Assembly (NCBI GenBank): GCA_019635215.1
Contig: JAHBZZ010000006.1
Location: 62,001-126,000 of the forward strand
Reading direction: 5' to 3'
From: Nitrosomonas sp.
GTDB lineage: Bacteria > Pseudomonadota > Gammaproteobacteria > Burkholderiales > Nitrosomonadaceae
DNA: 64,000 bases
Shown: positions 1 through 9,315 of the stretch, piece after piece
How the letters are laid out: each line of letters starts with the position of its first letter
Numbering within the stretch: the stretch's first letter is position 1
Program-made: the position numbers and the translations under genes
Notes under the pieces: model-generated
The model's input: only the letters and a program-made list of their open reading frames with translations
Databases searched by the model: none
What the model was told of the DNA's origin: nothing

Positions 1-1
1 T

Positions 2-316
2 ATGCGTTTTCAATTGATCGATGCACTCAATAAACACTTGCCGCCCACCAAAGCACCGCATATTGAATCGATCGCAGCGAACCAGGAAAAACTGGTTTTT
101 TCCATCCCCGCCGAACTGCGTAGCGCCTGGCTACTGGAAATCGGCGCATCGCCACAGCTGATTCCCGCCATGGGCTATTTTGGCGACGGCCCTGTGGCTG
201 AAGTTGGCGCATCTTTATTCCGGCGGTTGCGCGAAAAAACCTATTTTGCGCGCTTGTCCGCACCAGTACCCCATCCGGATCTGATGTATTACTGGCAGTG
301 GCAGGGTTATCAATAA
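2..316 (+). CDS. C-terminal part of an unrecognised protein (5' end probably outside window)
   Basis: The frame is open from the window edge to a stop at 314-316. The ATG at position 2 is probably internal, so this is best read as the last 104 residues or so of a longer protein. It is a soluble-looking stretch rich in Leu, Ala and Pro and ends in aromatic residues (MYYWQWQGYQ). I recognise no family. It lies on the same strand as the glycan genes that follow, so a role in the same locus is possible but unproven. Confidence 0.45.
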   Translation: MRFQLIDALNKHLPPTKAPHIESIAANQEKLVFSIPAELRSAWLLEIGASPQLIPAMGYFGDGPVAEVGASLFRRLREKTYFARLSAPVPHPDLMYYWQWQGYQ

Positions 317-397
317 CACTCGCAGATGCAGCGTCGGTGGTCACGTAACAGGACGAAACCGGAAATGACAAAAAAACGAATTTTGAAGCGCGATGTG

Positions 398-403
398 TAT
401 AAT
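398..403 (+). promoter_or_regulatory. -10-like hexamer upstream of the large glycan gene
   Basis: A perfect TATAAT lies 34 bp before the TTG start at 437. No good -35 hexamer sits 16-18 bp upstream, so only the -10 resemblance is shown. It could give a short leader for the glycan block. Confidence 0.3.
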
Positions 404-436
404 TAGCGCGCGCTGTTTAAATATCACAAAAATTCA

Positions 437-3400
437 TTGGAAAATTTGCTCATCCCCTATCAAGCTGCCGGAAATATCACGGCCAATCGCGTTCTGGTGC
501 TTGCCCCCCATCCTGACGATGAAGTGTTTGGCTGCGGTGGCGCCATTATGCGGCACATTGCACAGAATATTCCTGTCCACGTCATCATTGTCACGGACGG
601 CGCTTACGGCGTCAGCCCGGACGAAACAACCGAATATGCCCGGCAACGCCGGAATGAGAGCATTGCCGCAGCCGCTATCCTGGGTTATGGAATACCCACG
701 TTCTGGCAACAACCTGACCGTGGACTCTATTATGGCGAGAAACTGATCGGCGAAATCTCAGCCGCGATACACGACACCCAAGCCGATCTGATCTATGCGC
801 CCTCGGTTTATGAAATACATCCGGACCATCGCGCACTTGCCATGGCGACACTGGAAGCCGTGCGCCGATGCGGCAATCCGGTGCAGCTGGCGCTTTATGA
901 AATCGGTCAACCATTTCAACCGAATCTGTTGCTCGATATCAGCGGTCTGGCGGCACGCAAAATGGAAGCCATGCGCTGTTTCACATCTCAAAACGCCAAA
1001 CAGCGCTACGATCTCGATATTGCCGCCCTCAACCGTTACCGTACCTATACGCTGCCGCCCGAAGTCAGCGCAGCCGAAGCGTATATCCTGACCGACACGG
1101 CAACGCTGGCCGGCGATCCCTTAAAACTGTATCAATCGGAACATACGCGGCAGCAAAAAGTAGGGTTACCCATAGACACCAGCGATCTCCCGCTGGTCAG
1201 CGTGATTATCCGCAGTATGGATCGCGACACGCTGTCCGATGCACTGGATTCTATCGCTTTGCAGACTTATCCGAATATCGAAGTCGTGCTGGTCAATGCG
1301 AAAGGCCAGAAACACCGCGCCGTTAGCGACTGGTGCGGACGCTTTCCGTTGCGGATGACAACTCATGGCGAGCCACTGAACCGCAGCAAAGCGGCGAACG
1401 CAGGACTGGATACTGCTCAAGGAAAATATCTGATTTTTCTGGATGATGATGATTTTTTCTATCCCGAACATATCAGCAATCTGACCATCGCACTACAAAA
1501 CCGGCGAAACGCCCGCTGTGCATATACAGGTGTTCGTGTTGAACACTATACCGATGATGTGCTGGATCAGGTTACCGAATTCAACGCACCCTACAATCAA
1601 CACAGGCTTTTGAGCAGAAATTTTCTGCCGATCCATGCCGTGTTATTTGAAAAATCGCTTGTTGATTCCGATCAATGTCGGTTTGATGAAAACCTGGATG
1701 TCTTTGAAGACTGGGACTTCTGGATTCAGATTTCACTGTGTTGCGGAATCGTACACATCGATAGCATCAGCGCTGTTTATCGCAATTACGGCGATTCCGG
1801 TCTGGGTCGCGGTCTGGATAAGATTTTTCTGCGGAAAACACGCAGCAGGGTCTATGAAAAATGGAAATCACAGCTTACCGGAGAACAGCTGGAAGATATG
1901 ATCCTGTACTGGGAAGACAAAACCACCGAACTGACAGAACAAATCGCTGTCGGCACAGTTCGGATTCACACACTTCAGGAACGCATAAACCAGCTGGAAA
2001 ATGAAAAACATTCAAGCGAACAACGAGAGCACGCCCTACAAAAAAATATTCAGGAATTATGCAACATCAATAACACGCTGGAATCGCATAATAACCACTT
2101 AACCAGTGTTATTCACGATTTCACACAATCTTCTTCGTGGAAAATCACAGCACCCTTGAGATTCATGTCGCGCATCGCTCGCGGCCAGTATCGTGAAGCC
2201 GGGGATGGTTTGCGTCGCAGAATTCTGCCACTCGGTAAAAAAATATACAGAACCCTGCCTGTTCGTGCACGGCAACGTCTTCTAACCATTGTTTACCGCT
2301 TTGCCGGACGTCTGTTTGCAGGTACCGAACACTATGAACTATGGCGCATTGAACAGCAATATGCCAAAAATCCTCTGCTGACTCATGTCAATACAACGCT
2401 GACCGGCTTAACCGACATTGCTGAAATTGAACCGCTGGCAGCGCCGCCTTCCGGGCGCATTGCGATTCATGCACATATCTTTTATGCGGACCTGGCCAAT
2501 GAGTTTGCCATGTTCCTGAATAATATGCCCTACCCCTATGATCTTTTCGTTTCGACTGCAAACGAGACAGACAAGCACACATGCCAGCGCGCCTTATCCC
2601 ATTTACCGCAACTCGAACATCTGACCATCGCCGTTGTACCGAATCGCGGGCGCGATATCGCGCCTTTTTTCTGTACTTTTGGTCAAACACTTCGGCAATA
2701 TGAGTACATTGCGCATATTCACAGCAAAAAATCACTGTACAGCAATGGCAAAGCAGACGGTTGGCGTGAATATCTGCTGAATCATTTGCTGGGCAATCCT
2801 TTGCAAATCAGGAAAATTTTTTCACTGTTAACAGGAAACAAAAGTGTCGGTTTGATCTATCCACAGAATTTTACTTCCCTACCGCATTGGGCAAATACCT
2901 GGCTCTCCAATAAAGCCCTGGGACAACGACTGTGCAGAAAACTCGGCATCGCCTCGGTGCCTTCAGGTTATTTCGATTTTCCGGCGGGCTCCATGTTCTG
3001 GGCGCAGACCAAAGCGATTCAGCCTTTATTCAATGCAGGTTTCAACATTGAAGATTTTCCCGAAGAAACCAGACAAAATGATGCCACGCTTGCGCACAGC
3101 ATAGAACGTGTTTTTGCCTTGGTAAGCCGTCAATCCGGATTTAACACCATTATTTTACAGGATGAACAGTCCCCGAGTTGGTCGCGCTGGCGTATTGATT
3201 ACTACATGCTATATCAACAGAGAATTATCGAAAACACACTACGGCGCCCCGATGTTCGTATCGTCGTTTTCGATATTTTCGATACCTTAGTGACACGCCC
3301 GTTATTGAATCCGGAAGATGTCAAAAGCATTATCGCCCATCGCGCCGGTGGAACAAACGGAGAATGTTATCTTGAATTCCGCGCCATGGCAGAAAACCAG

Positions 3401-5065
3401 GCGCGTCAAATGGCGGGACACGATGTCGATTTGAATGCTATTTACAAGGAACTATCGGCTTTGTCGGGTCTTTCGACCGATGCAATTGAGCAACTTCGCA
3501 CACTTGAGGAAACTGTCGAGTTTTCTATCGTATCGCCACGTCCGGAAGCGGTCGCTTTGTTTCAGCTTGCCAAAAGCCTTGGCAAACGCGTCATTCTTGC
3601 CAGCGACATGTATCTGCCAAAATTGCTCATCGAGAACCTGCTGACAAAATACGGTATCACCGGGTGGCACGCGTTTTATTTGTCGTCCGACAACGGCCTG
3701 CGAAAGGACACGGGCGACTTTTACCACCAACTGCTGATTGATGAAAATGTATCGCCGCACGAAGTCATGATTATTGGCGACAACGAGCAATCCGACATAC
3801 AAAAACCCGTGGACTTAAATTTTATTGCCATGCATGTCATGCGGCCAGTCGAGCTTGCGCGCGCAACCCCCCGTTTTGAAAAGATTATCGAGCAAGCCTG
3901 CAACCCAGCCCCCCGGAGTGATCTGAACACGCAATTAACCTTGGGAATCATTGTTCAGGCAAATTTTCAACCTCTGTTTTATCCGCATTTTGATCCGACC
4001 GAATTCGTACCCGCAACCCCTTGGGCAGCCGGATTCACAATAGCCGGTCCGCTGATATTGTCTTTTGTGCAGTGGCTGACCAAAAAAGCTGTAAACGACG
4101 CAATGCAATGCCTGTATTTTGTCGCACGCGAAGGGCAGATACTCAAAATAGCTTATGATTTGTGGACATCCGATGACAGGCATGCGGTTCCCTCTGAATA
4201 TCTCATGCTCTCGCGCCGCGCTATCACCGTGCCGATGATCACAAATCTGGAAGATATTTACCAGATTGCCCGTACCGATTATGCACCCAATCCAATGCCG
4301 GATTTTATTTTTGAGCGGTATGGCATCAGTCTGACTGATGAAGAATGTGAAACATTCGCACGGCATAAAATTTGGCCAAGAAAAAAAACGGTTTTTGTTG
4401 AAAACAGAAATATCGACCACCTGAAACCGCTGTTACAGGAACTCGAGAAACGCATTTTGGAACAAGCTGAACAAGAACGGCCTGCGCTAATGGCTTATTT
4501 ACAGGATACGGGTTTGTGTACAGACGCCAAAACCGCCATTGTCGACATTGGGTATGCTGCGACAACCCAGGGATACTTGAACCGGTTATTGCAACAAAAA
4601 ATTCACGGCTATTATCTGATTACACTTGACACTGCCGAAAAGATTGCCACGACACATCAGGTCATTACTCAAGGATATTATTATCATTTCACCAAACCAA
4701 GCACGACCGAACCGGTTTTATATAGAAAAAGCTTTACCATAGAAAAATTTCTAAGTGCCGACGACGCACAAGTCGTACGTTACCGGACATCCCAGACCGG
4801 TGACATTATTCCAGAATTCCGTTCACTGGCGAGTGAAGAGCAACAATCTGCGTCAACACGTGCAGAGATCCGGCGCGGCATCCGGGATTTTATTCACCAA
4901 TCAATCGACATCCGCAACAATTTACTGGACGATTTTGAAATACCAGCGCATATAGCGGAAGCACTGTTTTTACAATTTATTGAAAAACCTTCCCAGTTTG
5001 AGCATGAGCTGTTGCGCTCAATTGTATTGGACGATTACTACTATGGTCATGGTCTTGTACGTTAA
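437..5065 (+). CDS. Multidomain PIG-L deacetylase / GT2 glycosyltransferase / RgpF-like / HAD protein
   Basis: This 1542-aa cytosolic protein strings several carbohydrate-modifying modules together. Residues ~17-220 form a PIG-L (LmbE-like) N-deacetylase domain with the metal-binding HPDDE motif at 25-29 and a second HPDH near 130. Residues ~250-470 are a GT-A family 2 glycosyltransferase (VSVIIRSMDRD, then a DDDDF nucleotide-sugar/metal motif near 336). Residues ~490-565 look like a coiled-coil linker. Residues ~670-820 resemble rhamnan-synthesis protein F (IAIHAHIFY, VPNRGRDIAPF). Residues ~940-1140 form a HAD-like phosphatase/hydrolase domain (DIFDTLV, ASDMYLP, then GDNEQSD). The remaining ~400 residues often accompany such HAD domains. 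An in-frame stop at 404 limits the start; TTG at 437 is the first plausible codon. It probably builds or edits a surface glycan with the glycosyltransferases downstream. Substrates cannot be read from sequence. Confidence 0.85.
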   Translation: MENLLIPYQAAGNITANRVLVLAPHPDDEVFGCGGAIMRHIAQNIPVHVIIVTDGAYGVSPDETTEYARQRRNESIAAAAILGYGIPTFWQQPDRGLYYGEKLIGEISAAIHDTQADLIYAPSVYEIHPDHRALAMATLEAVRRCGNPVQLALYEIGQPFQPNLLLDISGLAARKMEAMRCFTSQNAKQRYDLDIAALNRYRTYTLPPEVSAAEAYILTDTATLAGDPLKLYQSEHTRQQKVGLPIDTSDLPLVSVIIRSMDRDTLSDALDSIALQTYPNIEVVLVNAKGQKHRAVSDWCGRFPLRMTTHGEPLNRSKAANAGLDTAQGKYLIFLDDDDFFYPEHISNLTIALQNRRNARCAYTGVRVEHYTDDVLDQVTEFNAPYNQHRLLSRNFLPIHAVLFEKSLVDSDQCRFDENLDVFEDWDFWIQISLCCGIVHIDSISAVYRNYGDSGLGRGLDKIFLRKTRSRVYEKWKSQLTGEQLEDMILYWEDKTTELTEQIAVGTVRIHTLQERINQLENEKHSSEQREHALQKNIQELCNINNTLESHNNHLTSVIHDFTQSSSWKITAPLRFMSRIARGQYREAGDGLRRRILPLGKKIYRTLPVRARQRLLTIVYRFAGRLFAGTEHYELWRIEQQYAKNPLLTHVNTTLTGLTDIAEIEPLAAPPSGRIAIHAHIFYADLANEFAMFLNNMPYPYDLFVSTANETDKHTCQRALSHLPQLEHLTIAVVPNRGRDIAPFFCTFGQTLRQYEYIAHIHSKKSLYSNGKADGWREYLLNHLLGNPLQIRKIFSLLTGNKSVGLIYPQNFTSLPHWANTWLSNKALGQRLCRKLGIASVPSGYFDFPAGSMFWAQTKAIQPLFNAGFNIEDFPEETRQNDATLAHSIERVFALVSRQSGFNTIILQDEQSPSWSRWRIDYYMLYQQRIIENTLRRPDVRIVVFDIFDTLVTRPLLNPEDVKSIIAHRAGGTNGECYLEFRAMAENQARQMAGHDVDLNAIYKELSALSGLSTDAIEQLRTLEETVEFSIVSPRPEAVALFQLAKSLGKRVILASDMYLPKLLIENLLTKYGITGWHAFYLSSDNGLRKDTGDFYHQLLIDENVSPHEVMIIGDNEQSDIQKPVDLNFIAMHVMRPVELARATPRFEKIIEQACNPAPRSDLNTQLTLGIIVQANFQPLFYPHFDPTEFVPATPWAAGFTIAGPLILSFVQWLTKKAVNDAMQCLYFVAREGQILKIAYDLWTSDDRHAVPSEYLMLSRRAITVPMITNLEDIYQIARTDYAPNPMPDFIFERYGISLTDEECETFARHKIWPRKKTVFVENRNIDHLKPLLQELEKRILEQAEQERPALMAYLQDTGLCTDAKTAIVDIGYAATTQGYLNRLLQQKIHGYYLITLDTAEKIATTHQVITQGYYYHFTKPSTTEPVLYRKSFTIEKFLSADDAQVVRYRTSQTGDIIPEFRSLASEEQQSASTRAEIRRGIRDFIHQSIDIRNNLLDDFEIPAHIAEALFLQFIEKPSQFEHELLRSIVLDDYYYGHGLVR

Positions 5066-5240
5066 CAATCGGCATCGCAAAAGACATGATAAAATAATTA
5101 CAAATCATTTATTCCGCAGTATAAATTTACAAGAAGCCGGTTCATTCCAATTATAATAACCAACCGACTGACTGCGGTCGCTGACACACTAACAGTCAAA
5201 CAGTTTTTATACGTTTTAACCCATATATTGAAACCACCCA

Positions 5241-7349
5241 GTGATTTATCTTATAAAGTATTTCCCAGTTGCTATCAGTATTCTTAAAACACAAGGTTTA
5301 AATGCGCTGACCAAACGTGTCGCCAAAAAGCTATTTACGCCGTCACAAAAAACTTATCTGCCGAAAATTCATTATTCCGTTGCCTCCCACTATCACCCGC
5401 TCCGTTTTGATGTGAGTGCCGCCCCGGAAGTATCCATTATCATACCGGTCTACAACAAATCACTATACACATTCACCTGTCTCAAATCCATTCACGAAAA
5501 TAGCGGTAAAAATGCATTTGAAATCATTGTCGTGGATGACGCATCCAACGATGATACTTCGCAAGTGCTCGGTACTATCGAAGGAATTACCGTTATTCGC
5601 AATGCTGAAAACAAGGGCTTCATCTATTCAAGCAATACGGGCGTCAAAGCAGCGAAGGGCCGATATATCGTTCTGTTAAACAACGACACAATCGTAACCC
5701 AAGGCTGGCTGGATGCACTAAAGCAAACTTTCAAGCAATTTCCGGATGCGGGACTGGTCGGCGCCAAACTCATTTATCCCGATGGCAGGCTGCAGGAAGC
5801 CGGTGGTATCGTGTGGCAGGATGCTTCCGCCTGGAATTATGGGCGTTATGACAATCCAGACAAACCGGAATACTCTTATTGCAGAGTGGTTGATTACTGT
5901 TCGGGCGCTTGCTTGATGATCCCGCGGCAAGATTTGCTCGATCTCGGATCTTTTGATGAATACTACACGCCCGCTTACTACGAAGACACCGATATCGCCT
6001 TCCAAGTCAGGAAAACGGGGAAAAAAGTGTATTATCAACCCGGTGCTATCGTCGTCCATTTTGAAGGCGTTACTTCCGGCACAGATATTTCAAAAGGCAC
6101 CAAACAATACCAAGTCATCAATCACAAAAAATTCTATAACCGCTGGAAAGAGACACTCAAATTGCACCGGAAGAACGGTGATTGCCCACAGCTGGAAAAA
6201 GAACGCGAGGTAACAAAACGCGTGCTTGTGCTCGACTCGCGCGTTCTCAAACCTGATAACGATTCCGGTTCGTTGCGCATGTTCAATTTGCTACATGTAT
6301 TCCAGCGTTTGGGATATAAGGTAAGCTTTATTGCCGCAGAAGAACCAGAATATGACCAAATATATACATTACAAATGCAAAAAATCGGCATCGAATGTTT
6401 ATATCAGCCTTTCTTGGAGTCCGTTTCCACGCACCTTAAATTCCATGGACACCTCTACGATGTAGTTTTGCTGAGCAGGGTACACGTTGCAGAAAAATTT
6501 ATCGATGCCGCCCGTAAATATTGCACAAACGCAATGATACTGTTCGACACCGTTGATCTCCATTTCCTGCGTGAGCAACGACAAGCTGAAATCAACCAGG
6601 ACAAGTTGCTACTGACTGCGGCAAGAATTAGCAAACAACAGGAAATCAGCACTGCACACAAAGCGGACAAGACCTTACTCGTTAGCCCGGTTGAAATCGA
6701 ATTATTCAAACAGGTGGCGCCCGATGTTCCAGTAGCGCTGTTATCTAATATTCATCAAAATCAGGAAACTGTTTTCGGTTTCCACGAAAGAAGCGATATT
6801 CTGTTTATTGGTGGCTTTGAGCATATGCCAAACGTTGACGCAATGGAATTTTTTATAAAAGAGATTTTCCCGACGCTACATGCTCTAAAACCGGATATCA
6901 AACTATTGATCGTTGGCTCCCACCTTCCCACGAAGATAGCAGCCTATGCCTCTGCGCATATCATTATCAAAGGCTTTGTACCCGACATCAAACCGGTTTT
7001 TGACCGTATCAGATTATCTATCGCGCCACTTCGGTACGGCGCTGGCGTGAAAGGAAAGATCAACACCAGCATGACTTACGGGGTGCCGGTTGTCGCCACA
7101 AACGTGGCTGCGGAAGGTATGAAACTTGAGCATGACAGAGACATTCTGATCGCCGACGAACCTGAAGCATTTGCCAGACAGATTATACGCGCATACGATG
7201 ACGAGCAGCTGTGGACAAATTTGTCCAATTCCGGCAAAGCCAATATTGAAGAACACTTCTCTTTTTCCGTCGCCGAGCATCAACTCAACGACATCCTGAC
7301 GAATCATCCCGATCCCGGAGACACTGTCGATCAAACGATACATACATAA
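5241..7349 (+). CDS. GT2-GT4 two-domain glycosyltransferase
   Basis: The 702-aa protein carries two glycosyltransferases. The N-terminal GT2 domain (residues ~60-310) has VSIIIPVYNK, the VVDDAS motif and LLNNDT, as in rhamnosyltransferase-like enzymes. The C-terminal domain (~320-690) is a GT4/GT-B fold with a nucleotide-sugar-binding region (FIGGFEHMPN, LSIAPLRYGAGVKGK, YGVPVVAT). Such fusions usually add two successive sugars to a polysaccharide or protein glycan on the cytoplasmic face. The start is GTG at 5241, 175 bp after the previous stop. It probably belongs to the same surface-glycan set as its neighbours. Confidence 0.87.
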   Translation: MIYLIKYFPVAISILKTQGLNALTKRVAKKLFTPSQKTYLPKIHYSVASHYHPLRFDVSAAPEVSIIIPVYNKSLYTFTCLKSIHENSGKNAFEIIVVDDASNDDTSQVLGTIEGITVIRNAENKGFIYSSNTGVKAAKGRYIVLLNNDTIVTQGWLDALKQTFKQFPDAGLVGAKLIYPDGRLQEAGGIVWQDASAWNYGRYDNPDKPEYSYCRVVDYCSGACLMIPRQDLLDLGSFDEYYTPAYYEDTDIAFQVRKTGKKVYYQPGAIVVHFEGVTSGTDISKGTKQYQVINHKKFYNRWKETLKLHRKNGDCPQLEKEREVTKRVLVLDSRVLKPDNDSGSLRMFNLLHVFQRLGYKVSFIAAEEPEYDQIYTLQMQKIGIECLYQPFLESVSTHLKFHGHLYDVVLLSRVHVAEKFIDAARKYCTNAMILFDTVDLHFLREQRQAEINQDKLLLTAARISKQQEISTAHKADKTLLVSPVEIELFKQVAPDVPVALLSNIHQNQETVFGFHERSDILFIGGFEHMPNVDAMEFFIKEIFPTLHALKPDIKLLIVGSHLPTKIAAYASAHIIIKGFVPDIKPVFDRIRLSIAPLRYGAGVKGKINTSMTYGVPVVATNVAAEGMKLEHDRDILIADEPEAFARQIIRAYDDEQLWTNLSNSGKANIEEHFSFSVAEHQLNDILTNHPDPGDTVDQTIHT

Positions 7350-7458
7350 AAATGATGAGACCATACGCGATGATTGGCAGTTACCGAACTTCGGCACAAC
7401 GACTGCTGCTTGGCACCTCGTGGCATCATTGAATCGTCTGGCGCATGACTTTTTGCAA

Positions 7459-8400
7459 ATGACCGCACAACAGACCAATCCGATCGATCATGACAATTCA
7501 GAAAGACTGCCCGTCGCGGTTGTCATCATCAACTATAACGCAGGCGCTTTGCTGACCGAATGTGTTGCGCTAATACTGAAAGCAACCGACTCGATCATTA
7601 TCGTTGATAACGCATCCACCGACTCAAGCCTATTGACACTGACCGCTCAATTCCGGAATGAACCCCGGCTCAGTATAATACGCAACGCTACCAATCTCGG
7701 CTTTTCCGCCGGCTGCAATATCGGCTGCCAGCAGGCAACTGAACGCTATGTCCTGTTTCTCAATCCGGACTGCATTCCAGAACCCGGCAGCCTGAAACGT
7801 CTGCTGCAAGCACTTGAAGCGAATCCGGAAGCGGGCATGGCCGGCGGTCATATACAAAATCCCGACGGTTCGGAACAGGGCGGCGGACGGCGGGACATTC
7901 CCTCACCCTGGCGCGCTTTTGTCCGTGCTTCGGGTTTATACCGCCTGGGAAAATTCTGGCCGGAATTGTTTCCCGATTTTCATCTGCACAAAAAACCATT
8001 GCCGGACAAGCCAGTTGAAGTTGAAGCCACCACCGGCGCGATGATGCTGGTACAGCGCGAGGTTCTGCAGGAAGTTGGCGGTTGGGATGAGGGTTATTTT
8101 CTGCATTGCGAAGATCTCGATCTGTGCATGCGTTTCCGTCAGAAAGGCTGGAAAATATTATTTGTTCCTGATGCAAAGGCGATTCATTATCAGGGCACCT
8201 GCAGTAAAGCACGGCCTATTTTCGTGGCCTGGCATAAACATAAAGGCATGATCCGCTTCTATAAGAAATTTTTTGGACCGGAATATTCCGCATTGCTAAT
8301 GGGCCTCGTAACATGCGGCGTATGGCTACGCTTCATGCTCACAGTCCTGCTCCATTCGACCCGGTATATTCATCAGTCGCTGAAACCGAAACATGGCTAG
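7459..8400 (+). CDS. Family 2 glycosyltransferase
   Basis: This 313-aa GT2 enzyme has VAVVIINYNAG, the IIVDNAST motif, a LFLNPDC donor/metal site, and the C-terminal HCEDLDLCMRFRQKGW segment typical of WbbL-like rhamnosyltransferases. A GTG at 7420 would add 13 residues; ATG at 7459 is preferred because homology begins just after it. The 3' end overlaps the next gene by 8 bp, indicating translational coupling. The C-terminus ends in a hydrophobic stretch that may attach it to the membrane. Confidence 0.85.
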   Translation: MTAQQTNPIDHDNSERLPVAVVIINYNAGALLTECVALILKATDSIIIVDNASTDSSLLTLTAQFRNEPRLSIIRNATNLGFSAGCNIGCQQATERYVLFLNPDCIPEPGSLKRLLQALEANPEAGMAGGHIQNPDGSEQGGGRRDIPSPWRAFVRASGLYRLGKFWPELFPDFHLHKKPLPDKPVEVEATTGAMMLVQREVLQEVGGWDEGYFLHCEDLDLCMRFRQKGWKILFVPDAKAIHYQGTCSKARPIFVAWHKHKGMIRFYKKFFGPEYSALLMGLVTCGVWLRFMLTVLLHSTRYIHQSLKPKHG

Positions 8401-9265
8401 GCAACCTGTCGGCGTACTGGGCGCGACCAGCCTGGTTGGCGTCTGCCTGCAACAGTTACTGCCGGAAAACAACTGGGATGTCATGGCCTTTTCCCGGCAA
8501 CCAATCACCACCCGTAATACCGCGCACATCACCTGGCGGCAACTTGCACAGCCTTCAGCACCGGATCGCGCCAACGAAAAAATCGACCTGTGGATTTGCG
8601 CTGCGCCGATCTGGGTTCTACCCGAACATTTCAAACTTTTGTCCAGCTATGGTATAAAGCGCATTGTCACACTATCCTCGACCAGCTGTATTACCAAGAA
8701 AGAATCTACTGATGCCAGCGAACAAAAGATCGTGCAACAACTGATTGAAGGTGAAAGCCGCGTCACCGCATGGGCTGCCGCAAATCAAATCGAATGGATT
8801 ATTCTGCGCCCTACACTGATCTACGGTCTCGGGCGCGACAAAAATATCAGCGAGATTGTTCGTTTTATCCGGCGGTTCGGTTTTTTTCCATTATTCGGTA
8901 AAGCTACAGGATTAAGGCAACCCATACATGCCAGAGATGTAGCAGCAACCTGCATATATACATTGAAAGCTTTAAATTTAAAAAATCGTACCTATAATCT
9001 TACGGGTGGTGAAACACTGTCATATCGGGAAATGGTCCGGCGGATTTTTCTGGCGCTCGATCGCAAACCGCGTCTGGTAACCCTGCCATTCTGGTTCTTC
9101 CATTGGGCGGTCATCGCCATGCGCTGCCTGCCGCGATACCGGCACTGGAACAGCGCAATGGCGGCACGCATGAACCAGGATCTGGTATTTGACAGCACAG
9201 AACTGCAGCGGCAGTTAAACTGTTCTTCCGGGCCGTTTCTATTGTCGGCAGAAGATTTACCATAA
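8393..9265 (+). CDS. NAD(P)-dependent epimerase/dehydratase-like SDR
   Basis: This 290-aa extended short-chain dehydrogenase starts with a Rossmann motif (GVLGATSLVG) and has the central YGLGRDK segment seen in UDP-sugar epimerase-like proteins of O-antigen clusters. It probably converts a nucleotide or lipid-linked sugar for the flanking glycosyltransferases. The classical YxxxK pair is not obvious, since YGLGRDK puts the basic residues differently, so activity should not be assumed. ATG at 8393 lies inside the end of the preceding GT2 gene. Confidence 0.75.
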   Translation: MARQPVGVLGATSLVGVCLQQLLPENNWDVMAFSRQPITTRNTAHITWRQLAQPSAPDRANEKIDLWICAAPIWVLPEHFKLLSSYGIKRIVTLSSTSCITKKESTDASEQKIVQQLIEGESRVTAWAAANQIEWIILRPTLIYGLGRDKNISEIVRFIRRFGFFPLFGKATGLRQPIHARDVAATCIYTLKALNLKNRTYNLTGGETLSYREMVRRIFLALDRKPRLVTLPFWFFHWAVIAMRCLPRYRHWNSAMAARMNQDLVFDSTELQRQLNCSSGPFLLSAEDLP

Positions 9266-9315
9266 CAAAACGGCCCCATTCAGTTGTTGCATGTGTCTTT
9301 ATTATTACAAATCTG

